DNA of 64,000 bases from an uncultured Nitrosomonas sp. (GTDB lineage: Bacteria > Pseudomonadota > Gammaproteobacteria > Burkholderiales > Nitrosomonadaceae). The notes under the pieces were generated by a model, which was not told the DNA's origin, did no database searches, and saw only the letters and a program-made list of their open reading frames with translations. Positions 55,737 to 64,000 of this stretch are shown one piece after another. The DNA lies in contig CASDLT010000010.1 of assembly GCA_949281375.1 (NCBI GenBank), positions 183,182-247,181 on the forward strand. Reading direction: 5' to 3'. Numbering within the stretch: the first letter of the stretch is position 1; each line of letters starts with the position of its first letter. A program made the position numbers and the translations under genes.

Positions 55737-56342
55737 TTATTCTTTTTTTTCCGATGGCATAGCCACAATTCTTATCCGATCTTGTTTTTTAACCTGAACC
55801 TGTTTCGATGGATCAAGGGATTTTTTGTCCTCGCGATGGCGTAGCGTCAATGCAATTGCTGCAACCATTGCAACAAGTAAGAGAACAGCGGCCAATTCAA
55901 ATGGATAAACATATTCTGTATAGATAAGGCGACCAAGCTCGCGGGTATTATTGTAGTCGGCACCTTGAGCACTGGGTTCGGGCATTTCCTCCAATCCGAA
56001 ATACCTTCCCATGAGAACCATCGATATCTCTCCTACCAGAACCAATGCGACAAGCGCTCCAAACGGGAACCATTTCCAAAATCCTTCTCGAAGTTGATCG
56101 AGATTAATGTCGAGCATCATCACCACAAATAAGAACAACACCATTACTGCACCCACATATACCAGCACGAGAGCTATGGCAAGAAACTCTGCTTCCAACA
56201 ATAGCCACAGTCCGGCGCAGCTCACAAATGCAACCACCAATAACAAAGCTGAATAGACAGGGTTTCGAACAGTAATCACACCAAGCGCGGATGCTATCAA
56301 TATCGCTGAAAAACTATAAAAAATTAGATCCTGAAAATTCAT
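55737..56342 (-). CDS. nuoJ: NADH-quinone oxidoreductase subunit J
   Basis: A 201-residue membrane subunit with five helices. PVYSALLLVVAFVSCAGLWLLL, then LAIALVLVYVGAVMVLFLFVVMML, the helix with the pi-bulge that couples quinone chemistry to proton pumping, identify it. The C-terminal tail is charged and slightly long (KSLDPSKQVQVKKQD), as often in betaproteobacteria. It starts 19 bases after nuoI. Confidence 0.96.
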   Translation of the reverse strand: MNFQDLIFYSFSAILIASALGVITVRNPVYSALLLVVAFVSCAGLWLLLEAEFLAIALVLVYVGAVMVLFLFVVMMLDINLDQLREGFWKWFPFGALVALVLVGEISMVLMGRYFGLEEMPEPSAQGADYNNTRELGRLIYTEYVYPFELAAVLLLVAMVAAIALTLRHREDKKSLDPSKQVQVKKQDRIRIVAMPSEKKE

Positions 56343-56361
56343 ATGTATTTACCAGCAATAT

Positions 56362-56850
56362 TCAACGATAACGTGCATCAGCTTCTCTATCCTTGGCAAT
56401 TTGCTCTTCATAACGATCTCCGACCGCCAAGAGCATTTCCTTGGTATAAATAAAATCTTCTCTTTTTTCACAGTGATATTCCAAGATACGTGTCTCTACG
56501 ATTGAGTCAACTGGACATGATTCTTCACAAAAACCGCAAAAAATACATTTGCTCAGGTCTATATCATAACGAGTAGTACGCCGAGTACCATCTGCACGCT
56601 GCTCTGATTCAATGGTAATTGCCATTGCCGGACATACCGCTTCGCATAATTTACAGGCAATACACCGTTCTTCCCCGTTAGGATAGCGACGCAATGCATG
56701 CAAGCCACGGAAGCGTGGCGATTGCGGTGTTTTTTCCTCAGGGTAATGTACGGTAATCTTGGGTTTAAAAAGATACTTACCAGTCACTGCCATACCTTTC
56801 CATAACTCTAGGAGTAGAAAGGTGCTAAAAAATTTTTTAATACGATTCAT
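56362..56850 (-). CDS. nuoI: NADH-quinone oxidoreductase subunit I
   Basis: A 162-residue iron-sulfur subunit with two ferredoxin-type motifs, [12 protein letters not shown] and [12 protein letters not shown], binding the N6a and N6b [4Fe-4S] clusters that carry electrons toward the quinone site. The N-terminal amphipathic part fixes it to the membrane arm. It follows nuoH by a single base. Confidence 0.97.
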   Translation of the reverse strand: MNRIKKFFSTFLLLELWKGMAVTGKYLFKPKITVHYPEEKTPQSPRFRGLHALRRYPNGEERCIACKLCEAVCPAMAITIESEQRADGTRRTTRYDIDLSKCIFCGFCEESCPVDSIVETRILEYHCEKREDFIYTKEMLLAVGDRYEEQIAKDREADARYR

Positions 56851-56851
56851 T

Positions 56852-57949
56852 TTAAAACCAAATGGTTAATGGAAAATTATCGCGTATTGATTCAGGCAAT
56901 TGCATGATCAATCCCAATAGAACAATCCATACAAGTGTAATAGGAATAAATATTTTCCAGCCCAATCTCATGATCTGATCATACCGGTATCGTGGAAACG
57001 TCGCACGAAACCACAAGAAAAAGAATAAGATAAAAGCAATCTTCAACAGTAACCAAATAAAACCAGGAATCAGGGTAAATGGCGCAACATCAATAGGTGG
57101 CAGCCATCCGCCCAAGAATAATATCGAGGTCAATGCCGCCACTAATATCATGTTTGAATATTCAGCGAGGAAAAAAACGGTAAAAGCCATTCCTGAATAA
57201 TCAACATGAAATCCCGCAACGATTTCAGATTCACCCTCGGCCACATCGAACGGAGCACGATTCGTCTCTGCAATCCCCGAAATCAGATACACCAAAAACA
57301 TCGGGAACAGAGGAATTAAATACCAGTTCAAGAAGCTGTCTCCCTGCTGCCCTTTAACGATATCACCCAGATTTAGACTTTGCGACATCATTAATACACA
57401 TACTAGAGCAAATCCCATGGCCAGTTCATAAGAAACCACCTGTGCCGCTGAACGCATCGCACCAAGAAATGCATATTTAGAATTAGACGCCCAACCGGCA
57501 ATAATAATGCCGTATATACCCATCGAGGTCATCGCTAATATATATAATAAACCTGCATTAATATCTGACAACACCATTTCCGGGGAAAATGGAATAACTG
57601 CCCAGGCAGCAAGTGCCGGCATAATCGTAAGTATAGGAGCTAATATAAATAAAACTTTATTGGCGCCTGTTGGAATGACAATCTCTTTCATGATTGCCTT
57701 TACTGCATCAGCAATCGGTTGCCCCCAACCTCTCAACCACGGAATACCAAAGAAAGTCACTCTATTAGGACCGACTCGTGCCTGCATATAAGCGATTATT
57801 TTGCGCTCGGCAAAGGTTAAATACGCAACGCCTAATAAAAGAGGTATTACAATTGCAAAGATCAGTACCAAATTAGTGGTCAAAGAAAACAGCATAGAAC
57901 CCCATTCGGTCCCAAAAATCTGCGCAAACTGTTGTTGTATATAATCCAT
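56852..57949 (-). CDS. nuoH: NADH-quinone oxidoreductase subunit H
   Basis: A 365-residue membrane subunit forming part of the quinone cavity. [23 protein letters not shown], then [30 protein letters not shown] with the conserved acidic loop, and [18 protein letters not shown] are family signatures. It sits between nuoG and nuoI as usual, 22 bases after nuoG. Confidence 0.97.
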   Translation of the reverse strand: MDYIQQQFAQIFGTEWGSMLFSLTTNLVLIFAIVIPLLLGVAYLTFAERKIIAYMQARVGPNRVTFFGIPWLRGWGQPIADAVKAIMKEIVIPTGANKVLFILAPILTIMPALAAWAVIPFSPEMVLSDINAGLLYILAMTSMGIYGIIIAGWASNSKYAFLGAMRSAAQVVSYELAMGFALVCVLMMSQSLNLGDIVKGQQGDSFLNWYLIPLFPMFLVYLISGIAETNRAPFDVAEGESEIVAGFHVDYSGMAFTVFFLAEYSNMILVAALTSILFLGGWLPPIDVAPFTLIPGFIWLLLKIAFILFFFLWFRATFPRYRYDQIMRLGWKIFIPITLVWIVLLGLIMQLPESIRDNFPLTIWF

Positions 57950-57971
57950 TAATAAATCCTAACCTTTACCA

Positions 57972-60383
57972 TTACAGCTTTTCGACCTGAACTTCTCCAA
58001 ACAAATCTCCTAGAGCGATCGTGTCAGAATGAGCACAAGGTATCCGTATACAATCAGCTGGCAATTTTTCATCAGAAGCGATTTCAAGTTGTACAGATTC
58101 TTTTCCTTGCCTGATCCTGACTGAAGTTCCAGGAGTAACATCCAGTCGCTCCAGAATTGCAGCAGAAACCCATGCTTTTGGCGGTAAAGCATCGCGCGTT
58201 AATTGTAGTGATTCTGCACGTCTGACAATTGGGTCTGCTTGATAAATCGGAACTTCCCCAATGCGCTGCAATTTTGGCTGATCAGATTCTCCAAGATCAC
58301 ATTCAAAACTTTTCATTGAATTATTAAGATATTGATTGATATCTAACCCAGACGGAAAAATCTCCTGTCGGATCTGCTCGGGTGTTTCATAGTCAAATTT
58401 TTCAAGAGCAAGTAAATTGGCTAGCACGCGCAAGACTTTCCATGCCGGTCTTGCCTCTCCAAAAGGAGCCACAACACCATTAAAACTCTGAACACAGCCT
58501 TCAGTATTTACATAAGTACCTGAGGTTTCGGTAAAAGGAGTTATTGGGAGCAATATATTCGCATATGACTCAGCATTACCTTTATAAATGCCCAATGAAA
58601 TGACCAGTTCACTTGCGTGCATCGCTTGCATTGCTTGCTGAGAGTTATAAGTATCGAACTCTGGTTCTACATTCATCAAAATAAAAGCTCTGCATGCTGA
58701 ATCTGTATTGTCTTTGCCAAAACCCAACATTTGAGCCGCATTCATTCCTATCATTTCGTGATTTGACTGAATTGCTGTCTTGAATCCACTCACATCTGGA
58801 ATTGCCCCCGCCCAATGAGCACCTACGCTATTAGCCGCTTCGCCTAGTATGCCAAAACTGGCGCCAGTTACTTGCGCAAGTAGACCGGACAAAAGTTTTA
58901 TTCTTGAATACTCTGGATGATGCTGAGATAAATTACCTAAATAGATAGCTGCGGGAGAATGTTCCATCAAACTTGAAGCAATGCCGAATGCGCTTGCTGT
59001 ATTCGATGCATTGGTCAGGCCCATCAGATAGTGGATTTCTTCTGGTTGATTATTTCCTTTGATCTCAACGGCGGCCTTAAGAATTTCTGCCAACACTTTT
59101 ACCATTGAACTCGGTGCAACAATTGCTTTATTGGCGACTTTTACCAATAAGTCATCATCAATCGGATTGATGATGTTCAGTTGCAGGCCATTCTTCGCCG
59201 CTTGACGCAACCGTTGTGCAATAAGCGGATGATCCTTGCGCAGTGTGCTACCAATAATCAAGCAGGACTTCAACTGTGAAAGTTCGGCAATGCTGGTTCC
59301 CAACCATGGTATTCCTTGAGCATAGGCGTCCCCACGGAAATCCGATTGACGTAAGCGATGATCTATATTTCCACTTCCCATCGTCCGCATCAATTTCTGC
59401 AGCAAATACAGTTCCTCAGCCGTACTATGAGCAGATCCGAGCGCACCAATACTTTGGGCTCCATATTTTTGCTTGATGGCTTGTAAAGCATTTGCAGTAA
59501 ATTCCAGAGCTTCCTGCCATTCGCATTCCATCCATTGCCCATCACGCTTTATCATCGGACGCGTCAGTCGGTCATCAGAGTTCAATCCCTCGTAAGAAAA
59601 ACGATCCTTATCCGATAACCAGCATTCGTTGATTGCTTCGTTATCTCGAGGAAGAATTCTCATGACACGGTTCTGCTTAACCTGTACCACGAGATTTGAT
59701 CCTAAGCCGCAGTGCGGACTTATTGATTTTCTCCGCGATAATTCCCAAGTGCGTGCTGAATAACGAAATGGTTTGCTCACTAACGCACCAACCGGGCAAA
59801 GATCTATGACATTGCCGGATATCTCAGAATCTACTGTTTTCCCTACAAATGAGAGTATCTCAGAATGCTCGCCACGACCGGCCATTCCAAGCTCCATGAT
59901 TCCGGCTATTTCTTGCCCAAAGCGCACACAGCGCGTGCAATGAATACAGCGCGTCATGTCAGTAGAAATCAAGGGTCCTAAATTTTTATTGACGACCACA
60001 CGTTTGGGTTCGTTATATCGAGACCCGCTAGCGCCATAACCTACAGCCAAATCTTGCAATTGACATTCACCGCCCTGGTCGCAGATTGGACAATCGAGAG
60101 GATGATTAATCAACAAAAATTCCATCACACCTTTTTGGGCGGTGATTGCCTGTTGAGAATGTGTATAAACCTTCATTCCATCCATAACAGGAGTGGCGCA
60201 AGCTGGTAACGGTTTAGGGGCTTTTTCGACCTGAACTAAACACATGCGGCAATTAGCGGCAATAGATAATTTTTTGTGATAACAAAAATGCGGTATATAC
60301 ACTCCGATCTGCTTAGCACCATCCATAATGGTACTTCCCTTAGGGACAGATACTGGCTTACCGTCGATTTCTATATTGATCAT
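57972..60383 (-). CDS. nuoG: NADH-quinone oxidoreductase subunit G
   Basis: The 803-residue peripheral-arm subunit. Cys34, Cys45, Cys48 and Cys62 bind the [2Fe-2S] cluster N1b, NHPLDCPICDQGGECQLQ the His-ligated N5 cluster and CIHCTRCVRFGQEI part of N4. The C-terminal two thirds are a molybdopterin-oxidoreductase-like domain without a recognisable cofactor site, as in other bacterial NuoG proteins. Standard betaproteobacterial length. Confidence 0.96.
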   Translation of the reverse strand: MINIEIDGKPVSVPKGSTIMDGAKQIGVYIPHFCYHKKLSIAANCRMCLVQVEKAPKPLPACATPVMDGMKVYTHSQQAITAQKGVMEFLLINHPLDCPICDQGGECQLQDLAVGYGASGSRYNEPKRVVVNKNLGPLISTDMTRCIHCTRCVRFGQEIAGIMELGMAGRGEHSEILSFVGKTVDSEISGNVIDLCPVGALVSKPFRYSARTWELSRRKSISPHCGLGSNLVVQVKQNRVMRILPRDNEAINECWLSDKDRFSYEGLNSDDRLTRPMIKRDGQWMECEWQEALEFTANALQAIKQKYGAQSIGALGSAHSTAEELYLLQKLMRTMGSGNIDHRLRQSDFRGDAYAQGIPWLGTSIAELSQLKSCLIIGSTLRKDHPLIAQRLRQAAKNGLQLNIINPIDDDLLVKVANKAIVAPSSMVKVLAEILKAAVEIKGNNQPEEIHYLMGLTNASNTASAFGIASSLMEHSPAAIYLGNLSQHHPEYSRIKLLSGLLAQVTGASFGILGEAANSVGAHWAGAIPDVSGFKTAIQSNHEMIGMNAAQMLGFGKDNTDSACRAFILMNVEPEFDTYNSQQAMQAMHASELVISLGIYKGNAESYANILLPITPFTETSGTYVNTEGCVQSFNGVVAPFGEARPAWKVLRVLANLLALEKFDYETPEQIRQEIFPSGLDINQYLNNSMKSFECDLGESDQPKLQRIGEVPIYQADPIVRRAESLQLTRDALPPKAWVSAAILERLDVTPGTSVRIRQGKESVQLEIASDEKLPADCIRIPCAHSDTIALGDLFGEVQVEKL

Positions 60384-60448
60384 CGATTAAAATTTTTGGA
60401 TTAATTACGAATTGTAAAACTGACGCGTTTGTAAAATTAACTTAGCAT

Positions 60449-61726
60449 TCAAGCCATACATTTTTTTTGTTCAATATGGTAAACAAACTCGTCTCTAAAG
60501 TGTTGAATCATGGCACGAACAGGCATTGCCGCCGCATCTCCCAACGCACAAATCGTTCGTCCTTGGATGTTGTCCGCTATGTTATCTAAAAGATCAAGGT
60601 CTTCTGGTCTTCCTTTACCATGTTCTATACGATTGACGATGCGGTACAGCCAACCAGTTCCTTCACGACACGGAGTACATTGCCCGCAGGATTCTTCATA
60701 GTAAAAATAGGACAACCTTTCCAATGCTCTAACCATGCAAGTTGTCTCATCCATAATGATAACAGCACCTGAACCCAGCATTGACCCCGCTTTAGCAATG
60801 GAATCATAGTCCATGTCTGTTTGCATCATGATTTCTCCCGGCAGAACCGGCATGGACGATCCACCAGGAATACATCCTTTCAGTTTTCTTCCACCCCGCA
60901 TACCCCCTGCTAGCTGCAATAGCTCTGCAAATGGCGTTCCCAGAGGAATTTCATAATTACCTGGTTTATTTACATGACCAGACACAGAGAAAATTTTTGT
61001 ACCACCATTGTTTGGCTTTCCGAGCTCAAGATATTTATCCCCGCCATTTCGAATAATCCAGGGAACCGACGCGAACGTTTCGGTATTATTGATGGTAGTG
61101 GGCTTGCCATACAATCCAAAATTTGCCGGAAAAGGAGGTTTGAATCGCGGTTGACCTTTTTTACCCTCGATAGATTCTAGGAGGGCAGTTTCTTCGCCGC
61201 AAATATACGCGCCGTATCCATGATGATTAAATAAGTCAAAACTGAACGATGAACTTAGAATGTTATTTCCTAAATAGCCGGCTGCGCGCGCTTCATCAAC
61301 AGCCTCTTCCATTCGTTCATAGGTTTCCCATATTTCCCCATGAATGTAATTGTAGCCTGCTTTAACCCCCATCGCGTAAGCCGCAATGATCATTCCTTCA
61401 ATGAGTATATGAGGATTAAAGCGCATGATGTCACGATCTTTAAACGTACCTGGTTCACCCTCATCTGAGTTACAAACGATATATTTATCGCCTTCATACC
61501 CTTTGGGCATGAAGCTCCACTTCAAGCCGGTAGGAAACCCCGCTCCTCCACGCCCTCGCAGCGCAGATTTCTTAACCTCTTCAATGATTTCTTCTGGTTT
61601 AATTTTTTTTGCCAGAATTTTTCTGAGCGCGGCATAACCTTCACGTTTTTCGTAGCTTTTCAGACGCCAATTATTGGGGTCAGAGGGATCCACTCCATTC
61701 ATTAATGTTTGGGGATACTGGTTCAT
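60449..61726 (-). CDS. nuoF: NADH-quinone oxidoreductase subunit F
   Basis: The NADH- and FMN-binding subunit, 425 residues. [19 protein letters not shown] holds the FMN/NADH glycine-rich site, [18 protein letters not shown] is another signature, and [15 protein letters not shown] with a later Cys in TICALGDAA ligate cluster N3. Its start overlaps the nuoE stop by an ATGA, tying the two flavin/iron-sulfur partners together. Confidence 0.97.
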   Translation of the reverse strand: MNQYPQTLMNGVDPSDPNNWRLKSYEKREGYAALRKILAKKIKPEEIIEEVKKSALRGRGGAGFPTGLKWSFMPKGYEGDKYIVCNSDEGEPGTFKDRDIMRFNPHILIEGMIIAAYAMGVKAGYNYIHGEIWETYERMEEAVDEARAAGYLGNNILSSSFSFDLFNHHGYGAYICGEETALLESIEGKKGQPRFKPPFPANFGLYGKPTTINNTETFASVPWIIRNGGDKYLELGKPNNGGTKIFSVSGHVNKPGNYEIPLGTPFAELLQLAGGMRGGRKLKGCIPGGSSMPVLPGEIMMQTDMDYDSIAKAGSMLGSGAVIIMDETTCMVRALERLSYFYYEESCGQCTPCREGTGWLYRIVNRIEHGKGRPEDLDLLDNIADNIQGRTICALGDAAAMPVRAMIQHFRDEFVYHIEQKKCMA

Positions 61727-62199
61727 TTTTTCAGATCCTCCAACAATTGATCAATATTTTCATTCGACATAAAACTGCACATCCGCTTATTATTAACGAG
61801 AAATACGGGAGCATCTCCACACGCACCGAAACACTCACCTTCTTTAAGCGTAAACTTGCCATCTGGCGTAGTTTGATTGAATTCTATCCCGAGTTTCTGC
61901 TTCAAATAAGCCGCACTCTCATTGCTTCCAGACAAGGCACACGGTAAATTGGTACACACTGTGATCTTATATTGCCCCACGGGTTCCAGATTGTACATAT
62001 TATAGAATGTGGCCACTTCATACACTGCAATGGCTGGCATCTCTAAATATTCTGCGACAAAATTGATAGTTTCGGTAGCCAGCCAGCCTTTTTCATCTTG
62101 CGCTATCGCAAGCGCTGACATGACAGCCGACTGTTTTTGATCATGTGGATATTTAGCGATCTCTCGATCAATTTTTTTTAGGGATTCAGCACTTAACAT
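61723..62199 (-). CDS. nuoE: NADH-quinone oxidoreductase subunit E
   Basis: A 158-residue thioredoxin-fold subunit with the [2Fe-2S] cluster N1a bound by Cys82, Cys87, Cys123 and Cys127 (VCTNLPC and [11 protein letters not shown]). The N-terminal helical bundle includes [16 protein letters not shown]. It partners NuoF in the NADH-oxidising tip. It follows nuoD by two bases. Confidence 0.97.
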   Translation of the reverse strand: MLSAESLKKIDREIAKYPHDQKQSAVMSALAIAQDEKGWLATETINFVAEYLEMPAIAVYEVATFYNMYNLEPVGQYKITVCTNLPCALSGSNESAAYLKQKLGIEFNQTTPDGKFTLKEGECFGACGDAPVFLVNNKRMCSFMSNENIDQLLEDLKK

Positions 62200-62201
62200 C
62201 G

Positions 62202-63455
62202 TTATCTATCTATTTCACCAAATACAATATCTTGCGTACCAATGATCGCAACCACATCAGCAATCATATGTCCTTTCGACATCTCATCCAACGATGCTAA
62301 ATGCGCGAAACCCGGTGCACGAATTTTCAGTCGATAAGGCTTATTCGCCCCATTTGATACTAGGTAAATCCCAAACTCACCTTTAGGATGCTCAACTGCT
62401 GCGTAGGTTTCACCGGGAGGAACGTGGAAGCCCTCAGTGAATAGTTTGAAATGATGAATCATTTCTTCCATATTTTGCTTCATATTTACTCGCGAGGGAG
62501 GAGCAACTTTATGGTTATCAGTGATGACAGGGCCTGGATTTTGACGTAACCATTCAACACACTGCCTTATGATTTTGTTGGATTGGCGGAATTCTTCCAT
62601 GCGCACCAGATATCGATCATAGCAATCACCATTGACGCCTACCGGGATATCAAAATCCATTCGATCATAAACTTCATATGGTTGTTTTTTTCTCAGATCC
62701 CATTCCACACCAGAACCGCGCAACATAGGACCTGTGAAACCCAATGCTTTGGCGCGTTCCGGAGATACCACTCCTATATCAACCAATCGTTGCTTCCAAA
62801 TCCTATTATCTGTCAACAACGTTTCATATTCATCAACATATTTTGGAAAGCGGTTAGTAAAATCCTCGATAAAATCCAATAACGAACCTTCTCGATTTTG
62901 ATTTCTTGAACGTGTCTGTTGTTCATTATGAATTTTAGAAGATTGATAACGCGGCATCGTATCTGGTAGATCACGATATACCCCTCCCGGTCTATAATAG
63001 GCGGCGTGCATTCTGGCTCCGGAGACGGCTTCATAACAATCCATCAAGTCTTCCCGCTCACGAAAGGCATACAAAAACATTGTCATTGCCCCCACATCCA
63101 ACGCATGCGCACCTATCCATAGCAGGTGATTCAATATCCGCGTAATCTCGTCAAACATTACCCGGATATACTGCGCTCTGAGCGGCACATCGATACCCAG
63201 CAGCTTTTCGATCGCCATGACATAGGCATGTTCGTTAACCATCATAGATACGTAATCTAATCGATCCATGTAAGGAACGGACTGCAGGTAGGTTTTGCTT
63301 TCTGCCAGCTTCTCGGTAGCACGATGTAATAATCCAATATGCGGATCCGCACGTCTTACCACCTCACCATCCAGTTCCAATACTAACCTCAGCACGCCAT
63401 GAGCGGCAGGATGCTGAGGTCCAAAATTCATAGTGTAGTTTCGTATTTCAGCCAT
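62202..63455 (-). CDS. nuoD: NADH-quinone oxidoreductase subunit D
   Basis: A 417-residue hydrogenase-large-subunit-like protein forming the quinone pocket with Nuo[47 protein letters not shown] and the C-terminal [18 protein letters not shown] are diagnostic; the conserved His of GPQHPAAHG contacts quinone. It is a separate gene from nuoC here, as in most betaproteobacteria, with a 53-base gap. Confidence 0.97.
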   Translation of the reverse strand: MAEIRNYTMNFGPQHPAAHGVLRLVLELDGEVVRRADPHIGLLHRATEKLAESKTYLQSVPYMDRLDYVSMMVNEHAYVMAIEKLLGIDVPLRAQYIRVMFDEITRILNHLLWIGAHALDVGAMTMFLYAFREREDLMDCYEAVSGARMHAAYYRPGGVYRDLPDTMPRYQSSKIHNEQQTRSRNQNREGSLLDFIEDFTNRFPKYVDEYETLLTDNRIWKQRLVDIGVVSPERAKALGFTGPMLRGSGVEWDLRKKQPYEVYDRMDFDIPVGVNGDCYDRYLVRMEEFRQSNKIIRQCVEWLRQNPGPVITDNHKVAPPSRVNMKQNMEEMIHHFKLFTEGFHVPPGETYAAVEHPKGEFGIYLVSNGANKPYRLKIRAPGFAHLASLDEMSKGHMIADVVAIIGTQDIVFGEIDR

Positions 63456-63508
63456 AGCTTACTTACTTCAATGGATACGTATAAAAGTCCAAAAGCAAAT
63501 TCGAGAAA

Positions 63509-64000
63509 TCAGGATTCACAATCCCCGTAGTGTTCTTCGCGAATTACGTGTGGTGTTATTTCTCGCGGTTCAATAGTAACAGGCTGATAGATGACACGCT
63601 TCTGGTTTTCGTCATATCGCATCTCGACATAGCCCGTCAACGGAAAATCTTTGCGGAACGGATTTCCTATGAAACCATAATCCGTCAATAATCTGCGCAG
63701 ATCATGATGACCATCAAAAACAATACCGTACAAATCAAATGCCTCTCTCTCAAACCAATCGGCGACTGGCCATATCTCAGTTACTGAATCGACAACTGGA
63801 TATTCATTATTTTCCGCTAATATTCTAATACGTAATCTATGGTTAAGACTGACCGACAGCAAATGATAAATCACTCCAAATCTTTTATCCCGCAATTCAT
63901 GCTTAATTGCCAGATTCTCACCATAAGTCAAATAATCAATCCCGCACACATCTATCAACGTATCAAAACCAAAATCCGGTTCATCGCGCAATAATTTACC
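63509..64000 (-). CDS. nuoC: NADH-quinone oxidoreductase subunit C (partial)
   Basis: The frame stays open to the right edge, so the N-terminus of this 30-kDa-type subunit is missing; about 163 of roughly 200 residues are seen. [50 protein letters not shown] and [15 protein letters not shown] are family signatures. Upstream genes nuoB and nuoA and the operon promoter should lie beyond the window. Confidence 0.95.
   Translation of the reverse strand, partial: GKLLRDEPDFGFDTLIDVCGIDYLTYGENLAIKHELRDKRFGVIYHLLSVSLNHRLRIRILAENNEYPVVDSVTEIWPVADWFEREAFDLYGIVFDGHHDLRRLLTDYGFIGNPFRKDFPLTGYVEMRYDENQKRVIYQPVTIEPREITPHVIREEHYGDCES

Noticed and set aside
1-64000. CRISPR arrays, insertion sequences, prophage, tRNA or rRNA genes
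   Set aside because: No regularly spaced repeats, transposase or phage genes, or cloverleaf sequence were recognised by eye. The only tyrosine recombinase is the housekeeping XerD.

Overview
The window is a stretch of Gram-negative chromosome that reads as a betaproteobacterium, most likely a Nitrosomonas-like member of the Nitrosomonadaceae. That placement is an inference from overall protein character, the hopanoid genes, the protoglobin and the nuo gene order; no 16S rRNA or amo gene is present to prove it. Gram-negative identity is firm: there is an outer-membrane efflux channel, MlaA, DsbB, an ExbB-type channel and Sec/lipoprotein signals. I see no tRNA or rRNA gene, no insertion sequence and no CRISPR array. 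Almost all of the sequence is vertically inherited core plus some accessory operons.

Layout. 1-3917 (+): a phosphorelay cluster made of the C-terminal two receiver domains of a hybrid sensor kinase cut by the window edge, a CheR methyltransferase, a REC-PAS-histidine kinase and a single-domain receiver. 4145-10813 (-): a CzcCBA heavy-metal RND efflux operon preceded by a small exported His-containing protein in the position of CzcI. 10897-18719: Maf/YceF facing a long fatty-acid/cell-envelope operon, yceD-rpmF-plsX-fabH-fabD-fabG-acpP-fabF-mltG, with a consensus promoter almost touching the yceD start. 18768-21365: a three-domain glycosyltransferase fusion (GT2 + GtrA + GT-C). 21487-23539 (-): pgeF, a ZIP metal transporter and a DUF4019 protein. 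23848-28776 (+): an exported ankyrin protein and a translationally overlapping glycerophosphodiesterase-GlpD-FGGY kinase cluster. 28966-30147: protoglobin, strong hairpins, and an unlisted 35-residue membrane protein with tandem palindromic sites upstream.

30404-34730 (-): an ABC ATPase, a large FtsX-type permease and an AttH lipocalin-like exported protein, coupled by overlapping start/stop codons. 35026-37831: parvulin PpiC, a DUF4156 lipoprotein and an MsbA-like ABC exporter. 37813-42532 (-): a hopanoid cluster containing hpnG, shc, mlaA and a decayed hpnA-like epimerase that still keeps one reading frame across three internal stop codons. 42637-47924: an orphan exbB, an AT-rich region with DnaA-box-like palindromes, xseA, DUF423, a charged periplasmic protein, dsbB, xerD and ogt. 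48165-50132 (-): htpG with a recognisable sigma-32 promoter. 50351-64000 (-): the respiratory complex I operon nuoN to nuoC, running off the right edge.

Functional themes are envelope lipid supply (fab, plsX, shc, mlaA), envelope transport (czc, att-type ABC, MsbA-like, ZIP), proton-coupled energy conservation (nuo) and stress or redox protein quality control (htpG, dsbB, ppiC). The most unusual items are the one-polypeptide lipid-linked glycosylation enzyme, the hpnA-like pseudogene inside an otherwise intact hopanoid cluster, the 35-residue membrane protein with its palindromic upstream sites, and the DnaA-box cluster before xseA. I found no clearly new multi-gene system.
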